Origin: Halobacteriovoraceae bacterium
Lineage (GTDB): Bacteria > Bdellovibrionota > Bacteriovoracia > Bacteriovoracales > Bacteriovoracaceae
NCBI GenBank assembly: GCA_018663815.1
Contig: JABJPQ010000538.1
Coordinates: forward strand, 1-7,286
Direction of reading: 5' to 3'
Length of the DNA: 7,286 nucleotides
In this document: piece after piece, positions 1 to 4,934 of the stretch
How the letters are laid out: each line of letters opens with the position of its first letter
Numbering within the stretch: position 1 is the first letter of the stretch
Notes under the pieces: generated by a model
The model's input: the letters and a program-made list of their open reading frames with translations, nothing else
Database searches by the model: none
Told to the model about the DNA's origin: nothing
Position numbers and translations under genes: made by a program

Positions 1-683
1 ATAATGTTAAAGAGTATGAACTATTCTCAAAAATGCTTTCAAAAACAGTCCATGATATAAATAATCCCTTGGCCGTCGTTATTGGCCAGGCGAGTATTAT
101 GGAGATGTTAATTCAAAAAGATAAACTCACTCCGGAAAAACTCGAAAAGATCATTGCAAAATTTAAGTCTTCAACTGAAGTTTTCAAAGACAGACTCAGC
201 CAATTACGGGGCTTTTACAAAGTGCCTATGAATGACCCTGATTATTCAAAGCTCACTCAACTACTTGAATCTGTCTGCTACTACTTTGATGGTGATTGCT
301 CACACGGTGGAATAACGCTTAACTTTACCGGCGACACCGATTATGAAATTGATTTCAAAACAAGTGAACTTTTTATCATCTTAAAATCATTAGTACAAAA
401 TTCTATGGAAGCGATTATTGATCACAACAAAGATAACGGTGGTTCTATAACAATAAACTGTGAAAAACGAGAGCAAAACATTGTTGTTAAGGTCATAGAC
501 TCTGGCCCTGGCTTAGTTTGCGAACTTCCCATAGCGTGCGAGCCTGGCTATACAACTAAGTCTTTGAATCACCCAGGACTTGGCCTTAGCATGGTACAAC
601 ACTTATTAAATCAAAAAAACCTATTGTTGCACTACGGTATCTCGGATGCCGTTGAGTTCTCAATTACTTTTTCTACGAAATAA
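1..683 (+). CDS. Sensor histidine kinase, C-terminal part (5' end outside window)
   Basis: This is the dimerisation and ATP-binding core of a two-component sensor kinase. It would autophosphorylate a histidine and pass the phosphate to a response regulator. The reading frame is open from base 3, so the ATG at 33 is internal and the sensor part lies off the left edge. Numbering from that ATG, the H-box is HDINNPLAVV with the phospho-acceptor His7 (codon 51-53). The N-box is QNSMEA with Asn123, G1 is DSGPG at 156-160, and GYTTK followed by GLGLS (182-186) forms the F/G2 region. All catalytic boxes look intact. No membrane segment is visible in this portion. No response regulator gene follows directly; the nearest (2809-3177) is distant and on the opposite strand, so pairing cannot be inferred. 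No convincing terminator follows the stop; bases 693-722 form only an interrupted hairpin. Confidence 0.93.
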   Translation, partial: NVKEYELFSKMLSKTVHDINNPLAVVIGQASIMEMLIQKDKLTPEKLEKIIAKFKSSTEVFKDRLSQLRGFYKVPMNDPDYSKLTQLLESVCYYFDGDCSHGGITLNFTGDTDYEIDFKTSELFIILKSLVQNSMEAIIDHNKDNGGSITINCEKREQNIVVKVIDSGPGLVCELPIACEPGYTTKSLNHPGLGLSMVQHLLNQKNLLLHYGISDAVEFSITFSTK

Positions 684-695
684 CCACATGCGCTA

Positions 696-725
696 TTTAC
701 AAAGTATACCTGTTTGCAATAGATT
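696..725 (+). promoter_or_regulatory. Probable promoter of the small basic protein gene
   Basis: TTTACA (696-701, five of six matches to TTGACA) is followed after 18 bases by TAGATT (720-725, four of six matches to TATAAT). Transcription would begin near 732, giving a leader of about 27 bases before the ATG at 759. The same stretch is an interrupted inverted repeat (CTATT at 693-697 with AATAG at 718-722), which may be incidental. Confidence 0.4.
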
Positions 726-744
726 AGGTCACAATTAATTTATT

Positions 745-750
745 AGGAGT
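745..750 (+). promoter_or_regulatory. Ribosome binding site of the small basic protein
   Basis: AGGAGT lies 8 bases before the ATG at 759. It is one of only two strong Shine-Dalgarno sequences in the window, and it is the main reason for accepting this very short reading frame as a gene. Confidence 0.75.
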
Positions 751-758
751 TATCTATT

Positions 759-860
759 ATGGGTATGGGAAGAAAGAAGTGTATATTAAAAATGAAAAGA
801 AAGAAAAATCAAGCAAAGAAAAAAGCAAGAATTAAATCTAGAATCACTGTCAAAAAATAA
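759..860 (+). CDS. Small, extremely basic 33-residue protein of unknown function
   Basis: A short reading frame encodes 33 residues beginning MGMGRKKCILKMKRKKNQAK. Twelve lysines and four arginines make up nearly half the protein and there are no acidic residues, so the isoelectric point must be very high. It has its own promoter-like sequence, AGGAGT eight bases before the ATG, and a strong terminator overlapping its stop codon, so it looks like a complete single-gene unit. The length and charge suggest an RNA- or DNA-binding peptide, for example a ribosome-associated or nucleoid protein. It does not match ribosomal proteins L34, L36 or THX as I know them. I do not recognise a named family. 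Short KR-rich proteins starting MGxGR seem familiar from related bacteria, but that is memory, not a search. An overlapping reading frame on the other strand (1022 to 786) crosses the terminator and is not credible. Confidence 0.72.
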   Translation: MGMGRKKCILKMKRKKNQAKKKARIKSRITVKK

Positions 861-890
861 AAAAAGGGAATCACCCTTTTTTATTTTTTG
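851..890 (+). terminator. Intrinsic terminator after the small basic protein gene
   Basis: Arm 851-868 pairs with 874-890: C, A6, T, A6 (one A bulged), GGG on the left; CCC, T6, A, T6, G on the right, with a five-base loop AATCA. The core GGG/CCC is followed by a U-rich run on the + strand. The left arm covers the last codons and the stop codon of the small gene. Because both arms are A/T tracts it could also act on the other strand. Confidence 0.85.
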
Positions 891-1081
891 AATATTTAAA
901 GTTAGATACAAGCAACCATTATATTTTCTGAATCCTAAAGTGGAAGTGCAATGGATTATTAGTTTATTTGTTTTCCAATAGTACAGATAACTGACATTGA
1001 CAGGTTTTGATCCTTGCAACAACTAAAGTATATTTCATACAATTTTCCACTGATTAATATTTTATTTATATAAAATCAATA

Positions 1082-1093
1082 TATAATATTCTG
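1082..1093 (+). promoter_or_regulatory. Perfect -10 box placed for a leaderless start at 1094
   Basis: TATAAT at 1082-1087 is separated from the ATG at 1094 by exactly six bases, so the expected first transcribed base is the A of the start codon. The -35 region (around 1059-1064) is only a run of T and A and matches poorly. No Shine-Dalgarno sequence is present. The rest of the 891-1093 spacer shows nothing else I can support; a TTGACA at 997-1002 has no correctly spaced -10 box. Confidence 0.45.
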
Positions 1094-2194
1094 ATGCTTT
1101 ACTGGAAAACATATAATAAAAATATTATTTTGAGGTATTTACAATCAGCAGTAGAACACAAGCTTAGCTTTACTATCTGGCAACAGTTCGGAGAACATAG
1201 AAATACATTTCAAGGTCAGTTCTTAGAAGCATCTCAGAAGAACTGTAAAATTAAACTTGAAAACGATCACACGCTAGATTTATTTGACGATAAAAACCCC
1301 ATCTTTATTCATATCACTCAACTAAACATTATCTTTAAAAAAGAACATTTTAATAAACTTGGCTTGTTTGTAGAATTCTACCTTCCAGGGGATATTCAGA
1401 TCTCCGAAAAAAGAAAAACAAAAAGGTACACCTATTTGTATCAAGACCATAAAAGCATTACATTTCACTCTAAACATAACGGTGCAGATGGAAAAACACC
1501 TATGTTTACCCATTCAAGTGTGCTCGTTGATATTTCAACTCAAGGAGCAGGTCTCGTTGTAAACGAAACCGTCTTAAATGACCTTTTTATAGACCAAGAG
1601 CTTTTACTAATAGATTTAACCGATCAAAAACTGCCTGCTCCCTTTAAGGTTCGCATTACTTATATTGAAGCTTATGAAAAATTTAATGAGAACCTACATA
1701 AAATTGGCATCATATTTACTGATGAATTAAACACTATAAGCTACAAGTCCATTTCAAGTATCATCGATATCAAACAAAGAAAAATGCAAGGGCTTAGCTC
1801 CGATGAGTATTGTGGTGTTGACACTGAAGAACAAAATCAAATATTAAATAAGATTGAAGGTTCAAATAAGATACTGGCAAATAATATTAGAGATAACGTT
1901 GATTTTCTTGATCAACTCCGTTACTTAACAACTCAGATGAAAATTGAGTTTCTTAAAGAAGTGAATCATGACCTACTCGCAGTTGCACTTAGGCTATCAA
2001 GTAAAGAATTGATTTATGAGCTTTTTTCGGAAATGACAGATAATATCATCTCAGAGTTTTTAGAAAAGCTACAAAATGAAAGACCTGCCTCTGGTGTATG
2101 TAAAGCACAAGACCAAATTATTAAAATTATTAGGGATAAAGAAAAGAAAGGAGAAATTGTTATCGATCCAAAAGCCTTTGTCACCTATGTATAA
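1094..2194 (+). CDS. PilZ domain protein with a C-terminal FliG-like domain
   Basis: This 366-residue soluble protein joins two motility-related modules. Residues 1-100 form a beta-rich N-terminal domain reminiscent of YcgR-type proteins. A PilZ domain follows, with both cyclic-di-GMP signatures: RKTKR (107-111, RxxxR) and DISTQG (146-151, DxSxxG). Residues 225-280 look helical. From about 283 to the end the sequence follows the FliG C-terminal domain: FLKEV, ALR, and GEIVI then TYV, matching E. coli FliG LLQEV, ALK, and GEMVI then TYV, only about two residues shorter between ALR and GEIVI. FliG torque residues K264, R281, D288 and D289 correspond to R300, N317, E324 and K325, so the charge pattern is only partly kept; the middle-domain EHPQR motif is absent. 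A cyclic-di-GMP-responsive partner of the flagellar motor or a related complex is inferred. The ATG at 1094 is the first in frame after a stop at 1055 and has no Shine-Dalgarno sequence. Confidence 0.85.
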   Translation: MLYWKTYNKNIILRYLQSAVEHKLSFTIWQQFGEHRNTFQGQFLEASQKNCKIKLENDHTLDLFDDKNPIFIHITQLNIIFKKEHFNKLGLFVEFYLPGDIQISEKRKTKRYTYLYQDHKSITFHSKHNGADGKTPMFTHSSVLVDISTQGAGLVVNETVLNDLFIDQELLLIDLTDQKLPAPFKVRITYIEAYEKFNENLHKIGIIFTDELNTISYKSISSIIDIKQRKMQGLSSDEYCGVDTEEQNQILNKIEGSNKILANNIRDNVDFLDQLRYLTTQMKIEFLKEVNHDLLAVALRLSSKELIYELFSEMTDNIISEFLEKLQNERPASGVCKAQDQIIKIIRDKEKKGEIVIDPKAFVTYV

Positions 2195-2819
2195 GCTTGA
2201 AATAAAAAAACCTAAAGATATTGTTCTAATTAAAGATTATATTTCAACAATCAAAGTTTCAATTAAATATGCAACAAACGATAACTTCACTGGAAAACCT
2301 GTTCCTGGCTATCAAGCAGAAAATGCTTTCTTGAGCCTAGCCGCGATAAATAATCTTAAAGAAATTCAAAAAATCTTATTAGAAAAAAATTTAAGTCTGT
2401 ATGTATTTGATGCCTATAGACCACATCAAAGCGTAGAATATTTTATGCAACAGTGGAGGCAAAGTGAAGAGTGTCTCACATTAAAGCAAGATTTTCACCC
2501 TCACCTCACAAAAAATGAACTCTTTGAACACGGCTTTTTAGCCAGTCCATCTTCTCATTCTAGAGCTTCCACCATAGACCTAAGTCTTTTTGATCTACAC
2601 AAAAATCAACTCCTAGATATGGGAAGCTCATTTGATTATTTTGATAAAATTTCGGCCACAACAAGTCCATTAATTACACAGCAAGCCCAAGAAAACAGAT
2701 TACTTTTAGTTGAGGTTATGAGCTCATATGGTTTTATAAATTATGAAAAAGAATGGTGGCACTTTAGGTTAGAAGCAGAACCATATCCTGGAACTTTATT
2801 TGATTTTATTATAAATTAA
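2187..2819 (+). CDS. VanX-type D-alanyl-D-alanine dipeptidase (zinc-dependent)
   Basis: The enzyme should hydrolyse the free dipeptide D-Ala-D-Ala, in resistance operons to remove the cell-wall precursor and elsewhere to recycle peptidoglycan-derived dipeptide. Starting at the ATG at 2187 gives 210 residues, close to VanX (202). The frame is open back to an ATG at 2076, but that start would add 37 residues over the preceding gene. In the shorter form, DAYRP carries Arg78 (VanX Arg71), SSHSRASTIDL carries zinc ligands His124 and Asp131, and EWWH carries Glu189 and ligand His192, with VanX spacings. The usual SRG reads SRA here. There is no signal peptide, so it is probably cytoplasmic. The start overlaps the previous stop by 8 bases (ATGTATAA) and lacks a nearby Shine-Dalgarno sequence, suggesting coupled translation. 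No vanH or vanA neighbours are present, so a recycling or nutritional role is more likely than glycopeptide resistance. Confidence 0.9.
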   Translation: MYKLEIKKPKDIVLIKDYISTIKVSIKYATNDNFTGKPVPGYQAENAFLSLAAINNLKEIQKILLEKNLSLYVFDAYRPHQSVEYFMQQWRQSEECLTLKQDFHPHLTKNELFEHGFLASPSSHSRASTIDLSLFDLHKNQLLDMGSSFDYFDKISATTSPLITQQAQENRLLLVEVMSSYGFINYEKEWWHFRLEAEPYPGTLFDFIIN

Positions 2820-3177
2820 TTGCTTTTGAGACTTCTAAGATTAAATCCTCAACATATGGCTTTTTAATCATTGCAAAAATTCCAAATGAGTTTAGTTTAA
2901 CTTGTTCTTTTAAGTCTCCATGGCCTGTAAAAACAATAATGGGGATATCTGCTTGAATTCTACGTATATTTTCTGTGAGGCTTACACCGTCCATCTTGGG
3001 CATATTTAAATCTGTCACAATCAGATCATACGTCTGATCCTTATTAAATAAGGCTAGTGCTTCGACTCCATTGAGTGCCCTATGAATAAGTATCTCTGCA
3101 TCTAATGCAATTTCCAACGATTCGATAATTGTTTCGAGGATATCAATTTCATCATCCACAACAAGAATATGCTTCAT
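2809..3177 (-). CDS. Single-domain CheY-like response regulator
   Basis: A 122-residue receiver domain with no output domain. It begins MKHILVVDDE with the acidic pair Asp8/Asp9. The phospho-acceptor is Asp56 in IVTDLNMPKMDG, the switch Thr is Thr84 in VFTGHGD, and the conserved Lys is Lys106 in KKPY. All catalytic positions are present, so it should accept phosphate from a histidine kinase and act by protein contact, as CheY or phosphorelay proteins do. The partner kinase is not identifiable; the kinase at the left edge is far away. The 3' end overlaps the dipeptidase gene tail to tail by 11 bases. Upstream, an AAAGAGAG stretch about seven bases before the ATG may serve as a weak ribosome binding site, and a TATAAT with inverted repeats lies at 3215-3268. 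Confidence 0.95.
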   Translation of the reverse strand: MKHILVVDDEIDILETIIESLEIALDAEILIHRALNGVEALALFNKDQTYDLIVTDLNMPKMDGVSLTENIRRIQADIPIIVFTGHGDLKEQVKLNSFGIFAMIKKPYVEDLILEVSKAINL

Positions 3178-3214
3178 AAAGACTCTCTTTAAATATTAAT
3201 GTTTTCTTAATCAT

Positions 3215-3220
3215 ATTATA
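3215..3220 (-). promoter_or_regulatory. Probable -10 box of the response regulator promoter
   Basis: Read on the minus strand this is a perfect TATAAT. It predicts transcription starting near 3208 and a leader of about 31 bases. The -35 position (about 3238-3243) reads TAAAAT on the minus strand, a poor match, and lies at the edge of an inverted repeat, so activation or repression by a bound factor is plausible. Confidence 0.5.
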
Positions 3221-3268
3221 ACCTAATTTAAGGTCATATTTTAACCTTAACAAAAATTAAGGTTAAAA
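3215..3268. repeat. Two tandem inverted repeats (ACCT..AGGT units), candidate operators
   Basis: The distal unit is a perfect stem: TTAACCTTAA at 3241-3250 and TTAAGGTTAA at 3257-3266 with loop CAAAAA, extended to 12 pairs by flanking TT/AA. The proximal unit is ACCT (3221-3224), six bases, AGGT (3231-3234). The units start with near-identical ten-base direct repeats, ATTATAACCT at 3215 and ATTTTAACCT at 3238, offset 23 bases. No T-run follows the stem on either strand, so an intrinsic terminator is unlikely; location over the -35 and spacer of the response regulator promoter favours operators. Confidence 0.55.
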
Positions 3269-3358
3269 AAAAGATAGTTAATCGTTGTAAAAAAAAAGAG
3301 TATAAATTACAAACACTTACAAAGACATGATAAAAATCATATCCCAGAGCATTTTAAA

Positions 3359-4174
3359 CTAGAATAATAAATTGCCTACTGGCGCAGTAATACTCTTTGG
3401 ATGTCCACCTACAGGGTGCTCGAACTCACAGCGATAACAGACTAGTTTGATTCCATCTTTGTTTTTATTATCAACCCCATATCTAGGGTCTCCCATAACT
3501 GGAAAGCCTAGCATATCAAAATGTCTACGAATTTGATGAAACCGCCCAGTATGTATCTGAATCTCAACGTTTGTCATGTTATCTGTTTGACCTACGACAC
3601 TATATGTCGTTAAAGCATCCTTCCCATCTAATTTAAAGTCAATCTGACCATTAGACTCGATTGGTCCATATAGTTGAGCCTGATAAAATTTTCCAATTTT
3701 ATTTTCCTTCAATTGCTTAGAAAAATAAGCGGCCATGTTCTTTGTGTAAGCGACAAGCATAAGTCCACTAACTTCACGATCAAGCCGCTGAATTAAATAA
3801 CATCCTTTATATTTCTTTCTTATGATGGCCGCAATAGAGCCTTTATCTGAGAATGGAGTATCATTTGATAGCATTGAAGCTGGCTTATACCACACACCAA
3901 AATGCTTCTCTTTTGTAACTTCAATCGCCAACTGTTCGTCCACAAAACTTAAATTAGAGTCATATAAAAATTCAACCTTATCTGCGTGCATAATTTGTGT
4001 TTTTATTTTTTTTATTCTTTTTTTCTTCTTTTGATTACTTCTCGTAATCCATAGTCCACCCAAATCAATCGTTTTCTTTATCTTCATTTTTGATAAATCA
4101 ATATTTTGGGCTAACCAATCCACAACATAGCAAGTTGATTGTTCTGAGTATTTTTGCTTAAACTGAATTTTCAT
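3359..4174 (-). CDS. RluA-family pseudouridine synthase
   Basis: The enzyme isomerises uridine to pseudouridine in rRNA or tRNA; the target cannot be told from sequence. The 271-residue protein has an S4-like N-terminal RNA-binding region (about 14-70) containing a lysine-rich stretch KKKKRIKK near 49-56. The catalytic domain follows from about residue 90. Motif II is LIQRLDREVSG with catalytic Asp132; the family usually has HRLDxxTSG, so the His and Thr are replaced. Motif III is HTGRFHQIRRH (208-218), followed by GDPRYG. The C-terminus keeps a typical hydrophobic strand pattern ending PVGNLLF. The lysine stretch is encoded by long A-runs (T8 at 4006-4013 and T7 at 4018-4024 on the + strand). 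The start ATG has no Shine-Dalgarno sequence and a TATAGA six bases upstream. It is divergent from the gene at 4264. A T9 run on its strand at 3297-3289 lies downstream, but I see no strong stem before it. Confidence 0.93.
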   Translation of the reverse strand: MKIQFKQKYSEQSTCYVVDWLAQNIDLSKMKIKKTIDLGGLWITRSNQKKKKRIKKIKTQIMHADKVEFLYDSNLSFVDEQLAIEVTKEKHFGVWYKPASMLSNDTPFSDKGSIAAIIRKKYKGCYLIQRLDREVSGLMLVAYTKNMAAYFSKQLKENKIGKFYQAQLYGPIESNGQIDFKLDGKDALTTYSVVGQTDNMTNVEIQIHTGRFHQIRRHFDMLGFPVMGDPRYGVDNKNKDGIKLVCYRCEFEHPVGGHPKSITAPVGNLLF

Positions 4175-4186
4175 ATTGTATCTATA
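4175..4186 (-). promoter_or_regulatory. -10-like box six bases before the pseudouridine synthase start
   Basis: On the minus strand TATAGA (4186-4181) is followed by six bases and then the ATG at 4174. No Shine-Dalgarno sequence is seen. No good -35 hexamer exists at 16-18 bases; TTTACA occurs at 4205-4200 but only 13 bases upstream. Confidence 0.3.
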
Positions 4187-4228
4187 ACAGGTATGAAGTT
4201 GTAAAGGTAGTGGTTGGTCATTTTTTCA

Positions 4229-4263
4229 TTAGCAAATCTTTTCAAAATCTGTATTATTGGCTG
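4229..4263 (+). promoter_or_regulatory. Probable promoter giving a leaderless start at 4264
   Basis: TTAGCA (4229-4234, four of six) is followed after 17 bases by TATTAT (4252-4257, five of six). Six bases then separate the -10 box from the ATG at 4264, so the predicted first base is the start codon itself. No Shine-Dalgarno sequence precedes this ATG. Confidence 0.45.
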
Positions 4264-4518
4264 ATGAACTCACAAATCTTTGTAGATGAAATTTTAAAGA
4301 CACTCTCTTTTTTTGAGCCCATGAGTCTTGAGTTTATTTTTCTGGACCTAGATCCTAATTTTGTCAAAGAAAACAATAAGATAACCTACGATGATCTACT
4401 TAATGTCTTAACAGAGCTTGAAAGTCAAAAACGAATAATAATCATTCAAGACAATAGTCAAAAAAAATGGATTAAGCTTTTTCCTAAAAAACCTTGGTAC
4501 AAGAAGCTTTTTCCTTAG
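4264..4518 (+). CDS. Small unknown protein with basic, aromatic tail
   Basis: An 84-residue protein of unknown function. Residues 1-60 alternate hydrophobic helices (IFVDEILKTLSFFEP, then LEFIFLDLD, then YDDLLNVLTELESQKRI) and a short beta-like IIIIQ, a pattern compatible with a small winged-helix-type fold; this is a shape guess only. The last 20 residues are basic and aromatic, with KLFP occurring twice; the repeat is also seen in DNA as AAGCTTTTTCCT at 4474-4485 and 4504-4515. There is no signal peptide or membrane segment. The frame also has a GTG at 4210, but AAAGG lies only two bases before it, and the ATG at 4264 has the better promoter geometry. A six-cysteine protein gene follows 46 bases later. 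Confidence 0.7.
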   Translation: MNSQIFVDEILKTLSFFEPMSLEFIFLDLDPNFVKENNKITYDDLLNVLTELESQKRIIIIQDNSQKKWIKLFPKKPWYKKLFP

Positions 4519-4564
4519 TAGGAATTTAGCAAAAGTTTTTTGCCAATATAACCGTTAGATTAGT

Positions 4565-4894
4565 ATGTTTAAAATACTAGGACTACTCTTATTAAGCTTT
4601 CCCCTGTTTGCCAATCAACTTCAGGTTGATTCTATTGAATCAATGCCTGGACTTGAAGCGAACTTCACACTTAAAGACACTAGTGATGATTCTTTTAGTG
4701 GTAATCTAAACTGTCAGAGTTTTTTTAAAAAGCTTGATCTATACGATATACATGAACAGATGGTATCCGAGAACTACTTGACTATGCAGGAGTGTCGCTT
4801 TTTCTACAATTCCATTACAAAGTGCATAGACTCTGGGCAATATAAGTGTATTGACTTTGATAATCTGTTTAATAACTCTTGTTCGTGTAACTAA
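4565..4894 (+). CDS. Secreted small six-cysteine protein, unknown function
   Basis: A 109-residue protein with a clear Sec signal peptide: MFKILGLLLLSFPLFA with likely cleavage after Ala16. The mature part of about 93 residues is acidic and contains six cysteines (50, 77, 87, 95, 106, 108), the last two as CSC near the C-terminus. An even cysteine count in an exported protein suggests up to three disulfides, or possibly metal binding. No known domain is recognised. It would be periplasmic or secreted; no lipobox is present. The start lacks a Shine-Dalgarno sequence. TATAAC at 4547-4552 could be a -10 box giving a leader of only a few bases, though its -35 region is weak. It lies between the small basic-tailed protein and the ChaN-like gene, all on the same strand. 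Confidence 0.82.
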   Translation: MFKILGLLLLSFPLFANQLQVDSIESMPGLEANFTLKDTSDDSFSGNLNCQSFFKKLDLYDIHEQMVSENYLTMQECRFFYNSITKCIDSGQYKCIDFDNLFNNSCSCN

Positions 4895-4900
4895 ACAACT

Positions 4901-4934
4901 TTGCTTAATGTAATATTTACACTATATTAATTAC
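4901..4934 (+). promoter_or_regulatory. Probable promoter giving a leaderless start at 4935
   Basis: TTGCTT (4901-4906, keeps the TTG) is followed after 16 bases by TATATT (4923-4928, five of six). Six bases separate the -10 box from the ATG at 4935. The 40-base gap after the upstream gene has no Shine-Dalgarno sequence and no terminator stem. Confidence 0.5.

Noticed and set aside
897..923. Flagellar sigma-28-type promoter (TAAAGTTA at 897-904)
   Set aside because: The -35 resembles the consensus, but the -10 region matches GCCGATAA in only about half its positions and lies about 170 bases from the gene.
1003..1019. Sigma-54-type promoter (GG at 1003, GC at 1016)
   Set aside because: GG to GC spacing is one base too long, and sigma-54 promoters are intolerant of this.
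786..1022. Minus-strand reading frame of 78 codons
   Set aside because: It runs through the terminator and antisense to the small basic gene, has no ribosome site, and its Phe/Leu-rich composition reflects the complement of lysine codons.
997..1034. TTGACA at 997-1002 as promoter of the PilZ/FliG-like gene
   Set aside because: No -10 hexamer at 16-18 bases; TATATT at 1029 is 26 bases away.
1322..1513. Minus-strand reading frame of 63 codons
   Set aside because: Lies fully inside the PilZ/FliG-like gene on the opposite strand with no supporting signals.
2076..2186. Longer N-terminus for the VanX-type dipeptidase
   Set aside because: It would overlap the preceding gene by about 120 bases and add 37 basic residues not needed by the family; the ATG at 2187 gives the usual length.
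2187..2819. Vancomycin-resistance cassette
   Set aside because: Only a VanX-type enzyme is present; no ligase, dehydrogenase or VanRS pair is adjacent, so resistance is not supported.
3241..3268. Terminator for the pseudouridine synthase at the 12-pair palindrome
   Set aside because: The stem is A/T-rich and no T-run follows it on the minus strand; the T-run precedes it. An operator fits better.
3327..3340. ATGAT/ATCAT hairpin downstream of the pseudouridine synthase
   Set aside because: Only five A/T-rich pairs, and no T-run directly after it.
3822..4034. Plus-strand reading frame of 70 codons
   Set aside because: Antisense shadow of the pseudouridine synthase; its Phe-rich end is the complement of the lysine tract.
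4210..4263. GTG start at 4210 for the small basic-tailed protein
   Set aside because: AAAGG is only two bases before the GTG, and the ATG at 4264 has a -35/-10 pair at proper spacing.
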